Assembly: GCA_938084875.1 (NCBI GenBank)
Contig: CALKFX010000035.1
Span: 1-9,076 of the forward strand
Direction of reading: 5' to 3'
From: an uncultured Flavobacteriales bacterium
GTDB taxonomy: Bacteria > Bacteroidota > Bacteroidia > Flavobacteriales_D > Parvicellaceae
DNA: 9,076 nt
The translations under genes and the position numbers were made by a program. Under the pieces are notes generated by a model that saw only the letters and a list, made by a program, of their open reading frames with translations, had not been told where the DNA came from and searched no databases. Positions 1-7,294 of the stretch are shown here, piece after piece (positions within the stretch are counted from its first letter, which is position 1; every line of letters starts with the position of its first letter).

Positions 1-2129
1 AAATTGTCTCTAGATTTCTATACAAAAAAAATTCTTACAGGTTGGATACATATAGTATAAAAGATTCTTCATTGATTTCAGAAAAAATTCATCTTGTAAG
101 TGAAAATAATAATTTTTCACTTGTAAATAAGGAAAAAGGAATTGTTTATGCAGAATTTATTGAAGCTAATAAATATTTTTCATCTGAGTATATTTCTGGT
201 ATTATAACAATAGATAGTAATTCAAAAGAGTTTATTAAAAAATCCAATTCCTATTTTATATTTCCAACAATTAAGCAATTGAAAAATGAGATATTAAATG
301 GCTTGGAAATTTATATAATAGACCAATCTGCCCATACTATTTGTATTAGTCATCAACACACCAATGCAATATTTTCAAAAGATATTTGCAACTCCCTTGT
401 TGATATATATATAGATTATGACTTGGAGAGGAAACAATTAAGTTCAGAAAAAATTGTAAAGTTTATTGAAATTAGGAAAGACAGCGTGCAAAAGAAATTA
501 GTTTCAAACGAAAAGAAGATTAGAAGATTAAAAAAACTAAATGACCTTGATAATAGAAATAGTTTAAAAGAAAATCAAATAAAAAAGGTTGAAGAAATTG
601 AAAAAGAATTAATTACAATTAATTCTAACATTGACCTTCTTAATCAATTTGATTTAATGTTTGGTGAAAACATATCGACTGAAATAACAAGTAGCACTAT
701 TAAAAACATTAGTTTACTAACAAACATTTTTTATAATGATAAGTTGATAAAAGCAATGATTACTCAGCTTCAAGAAGATGTCTTTAAAAGGGAATTACTA
801 CTAAAAAAAGTAACCAAAAGTAATAAAAAATTTATACAACTAAACAGACAAATTGATGAAGAGATTTTATACATCAAAAAAGCTGTAAAGCTTCTTAAGA
901 AAAGTTATAATTCAAGTAAATTAAAAATAATAGATAGAAAAAATAATATGTTTTTGGGAAATAATCTTATTCCTGAAAGCGAATTAGAGTTAATGAAACT
1001 AGAACAAATTTCAGAAATAAATAATAAATATTATACTCAACTGTTAGAAAAAGAAACGGAACACGAGCTTAATAATGCTGGAATTACTACTTATAATGAA
1101 ATCCTTGAAAACGCACAGATAAGCGAAATTCCAATTTCTCCAAATAAAACTTTAACATACCTAATATCCATTATTTCTGGATTAATAGTTTGTGTATTTT
1201 TTGTGCTATTAAATTACATAAAAAATGACAAAATAACTGCACTCCATGAAATTCATAAATATTCTAATATTGAAATCTCTTCCTTAGGATTTATTCCATT
1301 TGTAAAAGAGAAAATGGATATTTCGCAATTAATCGTGGACAAAAGGCCAAAATCGATGCTAACAGAATCATTTAGGGCCATAAGAACTAACCTTCAGTTT
1401 ATTAATAATGATTTAAATTCAAAAATAATTGCAGTTAGTAGTACAATTTCTGGTGAAGGAAAAACTTTTATAGCCATCAACTTAGGAGGAATTATTGCTT
1501 TTACTGGTAAAAGAGTAGTTGTTATTGATTTAGATATGAGAAAGCCTAAAATTCATTTAGCTTTTGGGACTAAAAACAAAAATGGAATGAGTGAAATTCT
1601 TTCTAAAAAAAATAAAATTGAGGATTGTATTAAGACTAGTTCGCTTGAAAATTTACACTTTATAACTGCTGGAACTCTCCCCCCCAACCCTTCTGAACTA
1701 ATTATAAGTGAAACTTTTGACAAGACTTTGGATAAGCTTAAAAAAGCTTATGACATTATTATCGTTGACAACCCACCTGTGGGACTAGTAACAGATGGAA
1801 TTCCAGTTTTAAAAAAAGCAGATTATCCAATCTATATATTCAAAGCAAACTATTCTAGAAAAAACTTTGTGCAGAATGTAGAGAAATTAATAAAAGAAAA
1901 TAATTTAAAAAAACTATCTGTAGTTTTAAATGCAGTAGATTCCAAAAGAAATGAATACAGTAACAAGTATGGTTATGGTTATGGTTATGGATACGGTTAT
2001 GGTTATGGTTATGGTTATGGTTATGGTTATGGTTATGGATACGGATCGGATAATTCCTATTATATTGAAAAAGATTCAAAAAAAGAAAAAACTATATTTG
2101 GTAAAATAAAATCCTATTTTAAAAGTTGA
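1..2129 (+). CDS. Wzc-like polysaccharide chain-length regulator and tyrosine autokinase, 5'-partial
   Basis: The frame is open from base 3 to the stop at 2127-2129 (708 residues visible), so the N-terminus with the first membrane segment lies upstream; the TTG at 42 is only an internal codon. Residues about 1-383 are the extracytoplasmic Wzz-like part, with a Lys/Glu-rich, probably coiled-coil stretch (about 140-300) and the Pro-rich motif IPISPNK just before the second membrane segment (about 384-406). The cytoplasmic BY-kinase domain follows: ESFRAIRTN, Walker A SGEGKT (Lys487), Walker A' VVVIDLDMRKP (Asp509, Asp511), the family motif GTLPPNPSEL, and Walker B DIIIVDNPP (Asp589). The tail is a tyrosine cluster of 13 Tyr-Gly pairs (656-681) plus flanking tyrosines, then a basic end. 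In the family, ATP-driven tail phosphorylation controls capsule or exopolysaccharide assembly at the inner membrane. The next two genes are polysaccharide genes, which supports this role. Confidence in the family is high; the polymer is unknown. Confidence 0.95.
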   Translation, partial: IVSRFLYKKNSYRLDTYSIKDSSLISEKIHLVSENNNFSLVNKEKGIVYAEFIEANKYFSSEYISGIITIDSNSKEFIKKSNSYFIFPTIKQLKNEILNGLEIYIIDQSAHTICISHQHTNAIFSKDICNSLVDIYIDYDLERKQLSSEKIVKFIEIRKDSVQKKLVSNEKKIRRLKKLNDLDNRNSLKENQIKKVEEIEKELITINSNIDLLNQFDLMFGENISTEITSSTIKNISLLTNIFYNDKLIKAMITQLQEDVFKRELLLKKVTKSNKKFIQLNRQIDEEILYIKKAVKLLKKSYNSSKLKIIDRKNNMFLGNNLIPESELELMKLEQISEINNKYYTQLLEKETEHELNNAGITTYNEILENAQISEIPISPNKTLTYLISIISGLIVCVFFVLLNYIKNDKITALHEIHKYSNIEISSLGFIPFVKEKMDISQLIVDKRPKSMLTESFRAIRTNLQFINNDLNSKIIAVSSTISGEGKTFIAINLGGIIAFTGKRVVVIDLDMRKPKIHLAFGTKNKNGMSEILSKKNKIEDCIKTSSLENLHFITAGTLPPNPSELIISETFDKTLDKLKKAYDIIIVDNPPVGLVTDGIPVLKKADYPIYIFKANYSRKNFVQNVEKLIKENNLKKLSVVLNAVDSKRNEYSNKYGYGYGYGYGYGYGYGYGYGYGYGYGSDNSYYIEKDSKKEKTIFGKIKSYFKS
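1968..2045 (+). repeat. In-frame hexanucleotide tandem repeat (TATGGT) encoding 13 Tyr-Gly pairs
   Basis: Thirteen consecutive 6-base units each encode Tyr-Gly at the C-terminus of the tyrosine kinase. Most units are TATGGT. The variant GGATAC occurs twice (1989-1994 and 2037-2042, 48 bases apart) and brackets a perfect 42-base tract (1995-2036). The reuse of the same variant at both ends suggests growth by slippage or unequal exchange of a larger block. Because the unit is six bases, gain or loss of units changes the number of phosphorylatable tyrosines without shifting the frame. Confidence 0.95.
2126..2129 (+). promoter_or_regulatory. TTGA stop/start overlap coupling the kinase gene to rmlC
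   Basis: The kinase stop TGA (2127-2129) shares two bases with the TTG start of rmlC (2126-2128), the TTG counterpart of the common ATGA overlap. An in-frame TAA only two codons upstream (2120-2122) excludes an earlier start, and no later ATG would keep the conserved N-terminus. Ribosome re-initiation is the likely mode of translation, which is inference. Confidence 0.8.
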
Positions 2130-2671
2130 AGATTAATACTACTAATATTGAAGGCGTATATTTAATTGAACCTAAGGTATTTAATGATGATAGAGGCCTA
2201 TTTTTTGAATCTTTTAACAAAGAATTTTTTCAAAAAAATATAGCTTCTAATATAAATTTTGTTCAGGACAATCAATCTAGATCCTCTAAAGGGGTTTTAA
2301 GAGGCTTACATTTTCAAAAACCTCCTCACGCTCAAGCAAAATTAGTAAGTGTTGTTAAGGGGACTGTATTGGATGTAGTAGTAGACTTAAGAAAAGAATC
2401 TAGAACATTTGGGAAATATATTATGGAAGAGCTTAGCGAATACAACAACCGTCAATTATTTCTTCCTAAGGGAATGGCTCATGGCTTTCTAACTTTAGAA
2501 AACAATACCATTTTGAGCTACAAATGCTCAGATTTCTATCACAAGGAATCGGAAGACTCAATTGTTTGGAATGATAGTACTTTAAACATAAAATGGCCTA
2601 ATTCCAATCCTATTTTATCCGAAAAAGATGAAAATGCAAAAAAATTTAGTTCTTTTGTATCTCCATTTTAA
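2126..2671 (+). CDS. rfbC: dTDP-4-dehydrorhamnose 3,5-epimerase (RmlC)
   Basis: This cytoplasmic cupin-fold enzyme epimerises dTDP-4-keto-6-deoxyglucose at C3 and C5, the third step of dTDP-L-rhamnose synthesis. Its 181 residues are normal length for the family. Recognisable segments are VYLIEPKVFNDDRGLFFESF near the N-terminus, FVQDNQSRSSKGVLRGLHFQ with the expected catalytic His62, Lys72 in HAQAKLVS, Asp87 in VVDLR, and YKCSDFY with the expected catalytic Tyr132. SEKD near the C-terminus carries an Asp (168) that probably pairs with the histidine. The start is TTG at 2126, overlapping the kinase stop as TTGA. An in-frame stop at 2120-2122 leaves no upstream alternative, and the N-terminus KINTTNIEG fits the family. 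This points to translational coupling. No rmlA, rmlB or rmlD is visible here; the product might instead feed another dTDP-deoxysugar. Confidence 0.96.
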   Translation: MKINTTNIEGVYLIEPKVFNDDRGLFFESFNKEFFQKNIASNINFVQDNQSRSSKGVLRGLHFQKPPHAQAKLVSVVKGTVLDVVVDLRKESRTFGKYIMEELSEYNNRQLFLPKGMAHGFLTLENNTILSYKCSDFYHKESEDSIVWNDSTLNIKWPNSNPILSEKDENAKKFSSFVSPF

Positions 2672-2674
2672 AAA

Positions 2675-3781
2675 ATGAACAACTACGATTACATTTTTTT
2701 AGTATATGCAGAGTTTTTTGTATGTATAACTTTATTTGGTCTTGTGATAAATACTATCCTACTAAAATTTTCAAAAACTTTAGGAATTAGAAATAAAGAA
2801 AATTCCATGGTTAGATGGAATCCTATATCTAAGCCTGCTTTAGGAGGAATAACGTTCTTTATGGCATTTCTTGTTAGTACTGGCTGTTATGGAATATTAT
2901 TTGACCATAACGAACATTTCAAAAATGGAGAAGTCATTAGCATGATTGGAGCTTTGTGTTTGGCGTTTGTCATGGGTCTGGCAGATGATGCTTACAACAC
3001 AAAACCATGGTTGAAGTTTTTTGTTCAAATAGCGTGTGGATTGGTTTTAATTTTTGGGTCGACAAGTGTTGTTAACAGTCAGAATTTTATCATTCAAATA
3101 TTTGAAACAGACGTTCTTAATTATATAATAACCACTCTATGGATTATTGGTATTATGAACTCCGTTAACATGCTAGACAATATGGATGGAATTACTACTA
3201 TAACCACTATTTTTATTTTACTAACCACCTTGTTTTTCATAGGTTTTGAAAATGGTTTTGAACATTTTGATTTTATTGTGATTATTGGGGTGTTAGCTTC
3301 CCTAGTTAGTTTTTTATTTTACAATTGGACGCCAGCAAGAATTTACATGGGTGATTCTGGAAGTCAATTTCTTGGCCTTTTAGTTGCAATTCTTGGTATT
3401 AAATATTTTTGGAATTCCTCAACTTACTTAAGCAATGAAATGTTGCCTAGCAAACAGGTTATGTTAGTGATTTTGGTTTTCATTCTTCCAATAATTGATA
3501 CCACTAGCGTTTTTATTAATCGTATTTCGAGAAGGCAATCTCCATTTATTGGTGGAAAAGACCATACCACTCATCATCTGTCATTTCTTGGATTTAATAA
3601 TACTCAAATAATTTTTATATTTTCTGGGATAGCTTTTCTTTCTTCTTTAATAGCAGTCATTGCCTACAGGTTTGTTACAGAATGGTCTTACATTCAAGTA
3701 ATATTGTACACTATATATTTCTTGGGCATGTTTATTACTTTATATTTAACTACTCAACAACATAAAGAGTTAAGAGAATAG
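2675..3781 (+). CDS. WecA/MraY-like undecaprenyl-phosphate glycosyl-1-phosphate transferase
   Basis: This polytopic inner-membrane enzyme transfers a sugar-1-phosphate, probably an N-acetylhexosamine phosphate from a UDP-sugar, to undecaprenyl phosphate and so starts a polysaccharide repeat unit. The 368-residue protein has many hydrophobic segments, the first at about 7-30. The family motifs occur in order: KPALGGITFF near residue 53, the Asp pair in GLADDAYN (Asp104, Asp105), NMLDNMDG (Asn165, Asp168, Asp171), ARIYMGDSGS (Asp227), and the His-rich loop GGKDHTTHHL (His297, His300, His301). The loop and the NxxDxxDG motif are closer to the WecA/TagO branch than to MraY, and no peptidoglycan genes are nearby. 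It begins three bases after the rmlC stop, behind an A-rich run, so it is almost certainly co-transcribed. Substrate identity cannot be read from the sequence. Confidence 0.92.
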   Translation: MNNYDYIFLVYAEFFVCITLFGLVINTILLKFSKTLGIRNKENSMVRWNPISKPALGGITFFMAFLVSTGCYGILFDHNEHFKNGEVISMIGALCLAFVMGLADDAYNTKPWLKFFVQIACGLVLIFGSTSVVNSQNFIIQIFETDVLNYIITTLWIIGIMNSVNMLDNMDGITTITTIFILLTTLFFIGFENGFEHFDFIVIIGVLASLVSFLFYNWTPARIYMGDSGSQFLGLLVAILGIKYFWNSSTYLSNEMLPSKQVMLVILVFILPIIDTTSVFINRISRRQSPFIGGKDHTTHHLSFLGFNNTQIIFIFSGIAFLSSLIAVIAYRFVTEWSYIQVILYTIYFLGMFITLYLTTQQHKELRE

Positions 3782-3785
3782 ATTA

Positions 3786-3793
3786 TACTTTTG
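3786..3793 (+). promoter_or_regulatory. Possible Bacteroidetes-type -7 element (TAnnTTTG) before uvrA
   Basis: TACTTTTG lies in the 28-base gap between the transferase stop and the uvrA ATG and matches the TAnnTTTG -7 consensus of Bacteroidetes sigma factors. Transcription would begin roughly 10 bases before the start codon. No convincing TTTG/TTG -33 element is visible about 20 bases upstream, so this could be chance in AT-rich DNA. Confidence 0.35.
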
Positions 3794-3809
3794 AATACAT
3801 TCTACATCA

Positions 3810-6611
3810 ATGAACAGTATAATAATTGAAGGTGCAAGAACGCACAATCTAAAAAATATTTCATTAAATATTCCGCACAATAAGCTGGTTGTGATAACTG
3901 GACTCAGTGGAAGTGGAAAATCTTCACTTGCCTTTGATACTATATTTGCAGAGGGTCAAAGACGTTACCTTGAAACTTACAATGCATACGCTAGACAGTT
4001 TGTAGGCCAACTAACAAAACCTGATGTTGATCATATTTCAGGTCTAAGTCCAGTAATTGCAATTGAACAAAAAACTGTTTCTAAAAACCCAAGATCAACT
4101 GTTGGAACAATTACTGAAATCTACGACTTTTTAAGATTGTTATTTGCTAGAGTATCTACTCCAATTTCTCCTGTTACTCAGAAACCTTTGGTTAGTTACT
4201 CAGAAAAAGAAATAATTAATTTAATAATTAAAAAATATCAAAATAAAAAAATATTAATTGCTGCTCCTTTAGTTAAGTCGAGAAAAGGACACTACCGAGA
4301 ATTATTTGATAAAATTTTAAAACAAGGTTTTACCAAGGCATTTGTGGATGGAGAAATTCAAAATATTGAACTTGGACACCGTCTAGATCGATATAAAACC
4401 CACGATATTTCATTAATTATTGATAGAATCTTGATAAATGAGAATAACAAATCAAGGCTTCAAAAAAGTATCTCTTTAGCTTTGAAAAAAGGTAAGGATG
4501 AAGTTCAAATTATAGAAAATGACCAAAAAATAAATTTTAGTAAATTATTAATGTGTTCAGAAAGTGGAGTTTCACTGCCTAACCCAGAACCAAATCTATT
4601 TTCTTTCAACTCTCCAAAGGGTGCATGTGAAGTTTGCAACGGATTGGGATTTATTCATAAAATTGAATTGGACAAAATCATACCAAATAAAAAAAAATCT
4701 ATTAGAAAAGGAGGAATTGATCCTCTGGGTTCTTTTGAAAATAATTGGACTTTTAAACAGATAAATCTTCTTTTAAAACACCATGGATTTGAATTAGAAA
4801 CTCCAATAGAAAAAATTGACGACGAATGCATTAACCAGATTCTCTATGGAACGAATGAATTAATCAGAGTTCTTGGTGACAATGGTGTTCATCAAGTTTT
4901 AAATGGATACGAAGGTATGGGGAATTTTATTCAACGACAACACAAAGATGGAGGAAATAAAATAAAAAGATGGGCATCTAATTTCATGAACAAAAAAGTA
5001 TGTGAAGTTTGCCAAGGAGCAAGGCTAAAAGAACACCACAAATATTATCAAATTCAAAATAAAAACATAGGTGATGTTGTTAAAATGGATATAATAGAAC
5101 TCAAAAATTGGATTGATAATTTGCTATTAAATTTTAATAAAAATCAAAAATTAATAGCTAAAGACGTTATAAAAGAACTATCTAATAGAATTGGATTTTT
5201 AATTAATGTTGGACTAGAATATTTAAATCTCAATCTTCCTGCAGCTACTCTTTCTGGTGGAGAGGGGCAAAGAATAAGATTAGCTTCTCAAATAGGCTCT
5301 GAGTTAACAGGCGTATTATATATTCTTGACGAGCCGTCTATTGGATTACACCAAAGAGACAATCATAAATTAATTGCGTCCCTTAAAAGCTTAAGAGACA
5401 AAGGAAATTCAGTAATTGTAGTTGAGCATGATAAAGATATCATGAAAGAAGCAGATTTAATAATTGATATTGGACCAGGTGCAGGGAAATTAGGCGGAGA
5501 GATAATAGCTCAAAATCAGCCTAAGAAGCTAGATTCAAAAAAATCAATCACTGCTAAATATTTGGCTAAAAAAAATAAAAAACCCGTAACCAAAAAAATA
5601 TCCCTAAAAGCAGATAATACTTTAAGGATTAGTAAGGCTTCAGGGAATAACCTAAAAGAAGTTAGTATTACAATCCCTTTAAATTGTCTTGTTTGTGTAA
5701 CTGGAGTTTCTGGAAGCGGGAAATCAACTCTTATTAATGAAACTTTATACCCAATTCTAAACCAATATTTTTATAAATCTGTTAAAACACCTTTGCCTTT
5801 TGAGAAAATTAAGGGATTAGAAAATATAGACAAGGTCATAGGAATAAATCAATCTCCTATCGGAAGAACTCCTCGATCGAATCCTGCAACATATACTGGA
5901 ATTTTCAATTTTATAAGAGATTTATTTTCTCAACTTCCAGAAGCTAAAATAAGAGGATACAAACCTGGAAGATTTTCCTTTAACGTAAAAGGGGGAAGAT
6001 GTGAAACTTGTGTAGGTGCCGGAATGAAGTTAATAGAAATGAACTTTTTACCTGATGTTTATGTTAAATGTGATAAATGTTTTGGAAAAAGGTATAACAG
6101 AGAAACTTTGGAAGTAAAATTCAAAGGAAAATCTATTAACGATGTGTTGAATATGACTATCAGCGAAGCAATAGTTTTCTTTAAAGATATCAATTATATA
6201 TACGAACGAATTAAAGTTTTATATGATGTTGGACTGGGATACGTTCAATTAGGTCAATCCTCCACTACTCTTTCTGGTGGGGAAGCACAGAGAATAAAAC
6301 TAGCAGCTGAACTAGGAAAAAAACAAACAGGAAATACTTTCTATATCTTGGACGAACCAACCACAGGTCTACATCATGAAGATATTAACTTACTTTTGGA
6401 TGTTGTAAGAAGACTTATAAAAATTGGGAATAGTGTACTTATAATTGAACATAATATGGATGTTATAATTGAATCTGATTATATAATTGATTTAGGACCA
6501 GATGGAGGAAATAAGGGTGGGGAAATTGTTTATGAAGGAACTCTAGATAAGCTCATAAATAATAAAAAAAGCTACACTGCAGAATTTTTAGCATTAGAAT
6601 ATAATTCCTAA
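3810..6611 (+). CDS. uvrA: Excinuclease ABC subunit A (UvrA)
   Basis: UvrA is the damage-recognition ATPase of nucleotide excision repair; it dimerises and loads UvrB on distorted DNA. The 933 residues are full length. ABC module I has Walker A GLSGSGKSS (Lys37), signature LSGGEGQR (481-488) and Walker B YILDEPS (Asp507, Glu508). Module II has Walker A GVSGSGKST (Lys638), signature LSGGEAQR (821-828) and YILDEPTTGLH (Asp848, Glu849). The C-terminal zinc module is intact: Cys731/Cys734 and Cys754/Cys757. The first zinc module is degenerate: CSESG (only Cys249) followed by CEVC (Cys273, Cys276). Another CxxC lies at 398-401. Conserved NPRSTVGTITEIYDFLRLLF supports true UvrA rather than another ABC protein. 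The ATG at 3810 gives the normal N-terminus. Its position after polysaccharide genes appears to be simple gene order, not function. Bacteroidetes often carry a second UvrA, so paralogy cannot be excluded. Confidence 0.97.
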   Translation: MNSIIIEGARTHNLKNISLNIPHNKLVVITGLSGSGKSSLAFDTIFAEGQRRYLETYNAYARQFVGQLTKPDVDHISGLSPVIAIEQKTVSKNPRSTVGTITEIYDFLRLLFARVSTPISPVTQKPLVSYSEKEIINLIIKKYQNKKILIAAPLVKSRKGHYRELFDKILKQGFTKAFVDGEIQNIELGHRLDRYKTHDISLIIDRILINENNKSRLQKSISLALKKGKDEVQIIENDQKINFSKLLMCSESGVSLPNPEPNLFSFNSPKGACEVCNGLGFIHKIELDKIIPNKKKSIRKGGIDPLGSFENNWTFKQINLLLKHHGFELETPIEKIDDECINQILYGTNELIRVLGDNGVHQVLNGYEGMGNFIQRQHKDGGNKIKRWASNFMNKKVCEVCQGARLKEHHKYYQIQNKNIGDVVKMDIIELKNWIDNLLLNFNKNQKLIAKDVIKELSNRIGFLINVGLEYLNLNLPAATLSGGEGQRIRLASQIGSELTGVLYILDEPSIGLHQRDNHKLIASLKSLRDKGNSVIVVEHDKDIMKEADLIIDIGPGAGKLGGEIIAQNQPKKLDSKKSITAKYLAKKNKKPVTKKISLKADNTLRISKASGNNLKEVSITIPLNCLVCVTGVSGSGKSTLINETLYPILNQYFYKSVKTPLPFEKIKGLENIDKVIGINQSPIGRTPRSNPATYTGIFNFIRDLFSQLPEAKIRGYKPGRFSFNVKGGRCETCVGAGMKLIEMNFLPDVYVKCDKCFGKRYNRETLEVKFKGKSINDVLNMTISEAIVFFKDINYIYERIKVLYDVGLGYVQLGQSSTTLSGGEAQRIKLAAELGKKQTGNTFYILDEPTTGLHHEDINLLLDVVRRLIKIGNSVLIIEHNMDVIIESDYIIDLGPDGGNKGGEIVYEGTLDKLINNKKSYTAEFLALEYNS

Positions 6612-6620
6612 CTTAATAAA

Positions 6621-7292
6621 ATGAAAGATTGGAACGACATAAAATCTCACGATAGTTGGGAGATTTTCAAAGTAATGGGTGAATTTGTAGAAGGTTTTGA
6701 AAGGTTGTCAAGGATTGGCCCTTGTGTATCAATTTTTGGTTCTGCGAGAACAAATTTAGATAGTAAATATTACACACTAGCAGAAGAATTGGCTTTTCAA
6801 CTTACACAAAAAAAATTCGGAGTCATAACTGGTGGCGGACCAGGGATTATGGAAGCTGGAAATAAAGGAGCAAAAAGAGGTGGTGGAAAGTCGGTTGGTT
6901 TAAATATCTTACTACCATTCGAGCAAGAGCCTAACATTTATATTGATAAAGATAAAATTATAAACTTCGATTACTTTTTTGTAAGAAAGGTAATGTTTAT
7001 GAAATATGCTCAAGGTTTTATCGTACTTCCTGGAGGTTATGGAACTTTAGATGAAATGTTTGAGGCATTAACGCTTATTCAAACAAAAAAATCTGGAAAA
7101 TTTCCAGTTATTCTTCTTGGAAAGAAGTTCTGGTCAGGTTTAATTGATTGGATCAAAGATATTTTATTGGATGAGGAAAAAAACATAGATTCTGAGGATT
7201 TAGATTTGATTAAAATTGTAGATAGCCCAGAGGAAGCTGTGAAACAAATCGATGAATTTTATAACAAGTATCATTTAAAACCTAATTTTTAA
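6621..7292 (+). CDS. LOG-family (TIGR00730) Rossmann-fold protein, probable nucleoside 5'-monophosphate phosphoribohydrolase
   Basis: The 223-residue cytoplasmic protein contains the two hallmark motifs of the LOG/lysine-decarboxylase-like family: GGGPGIMEAGN (from residue 71) and PGGYGTLDE (137-145), with FVRKVMFMKYAQGF between them and SIFGSAR near the N-terminus. Characterised relatives cleave the N-glycosidic bond of cytokinin riboside monophosphates or other nucleoside monophosphates, releasing the base and ribose 5-phosphate. Many bacterial members have no known physiological substrate, and older annotations as lysine decarboxylase are not supported. The N-terminal extension of about 35 residues before the Rossmann core is typical of one bacterial subgroup. 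It starts nine bases after the uvrA stop behind TTAATAAA and probably shares that transcript. Its stop overlaps the proposed start of the next gene. Confidence 0.93.
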   Translation: MKDWNDIKSHDSWEIFKVMGEFVEGFERLSRIGPCVSIFGSARTNLDSKYYTLAEELAFQLTQKKFGVITGGGPGIMEAGNKGAKRGGGKSVGLNILLPFEQEPNIYIDKDKIINFDYFFVRKVMFMKYAQGFIVLPGGYGTLDEMFEALTLIQTKKSGKFPVILLGKKFWSGLIDWIKDILLDEEKNIDSEDLDLIKIVDSPEEAVKQIDEFYNKYHLKPNF

Positions 7293-7294
7293 TT
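7290..7294 (+). promoter_or_regulatory. TAATT overlap with a probable ATT start codon
   Basis: The stop of the LOG-family gene (TAA, 7290-7292) shares its last A with ATT (7292-7294), the first plausible start of the beta-barrel gene. This mimics the common TAATG overlap with the G replaced by T. ATT is a rare but known start codon, for example in infC. A base change or sequencing error from ATG would explain it equally well. Confidence 0.5.

Noticed and set aside
42..44. TTG as the real start of the kinase gene
   Set aside because: The frame is open upstream to base 3, and the family needs an N-terminal membrane segment and more Wzz domain, which lie outside the window.
1855..2079. Minus-strand open frame encoding a His-Asn repeat protein
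   Set aside because: It is the exact antisense of the Tyr-Gly repeat in a well-supported kinase gene; the His-Asn pattern is a by-product of the hexanucleotide repeat.
4564..4764. Small + strand open frame of 66 codons
   Set aside because: It lies wholly inside uvrA in another frame, over conserved zinc-module sequence, and has no recognisable features.
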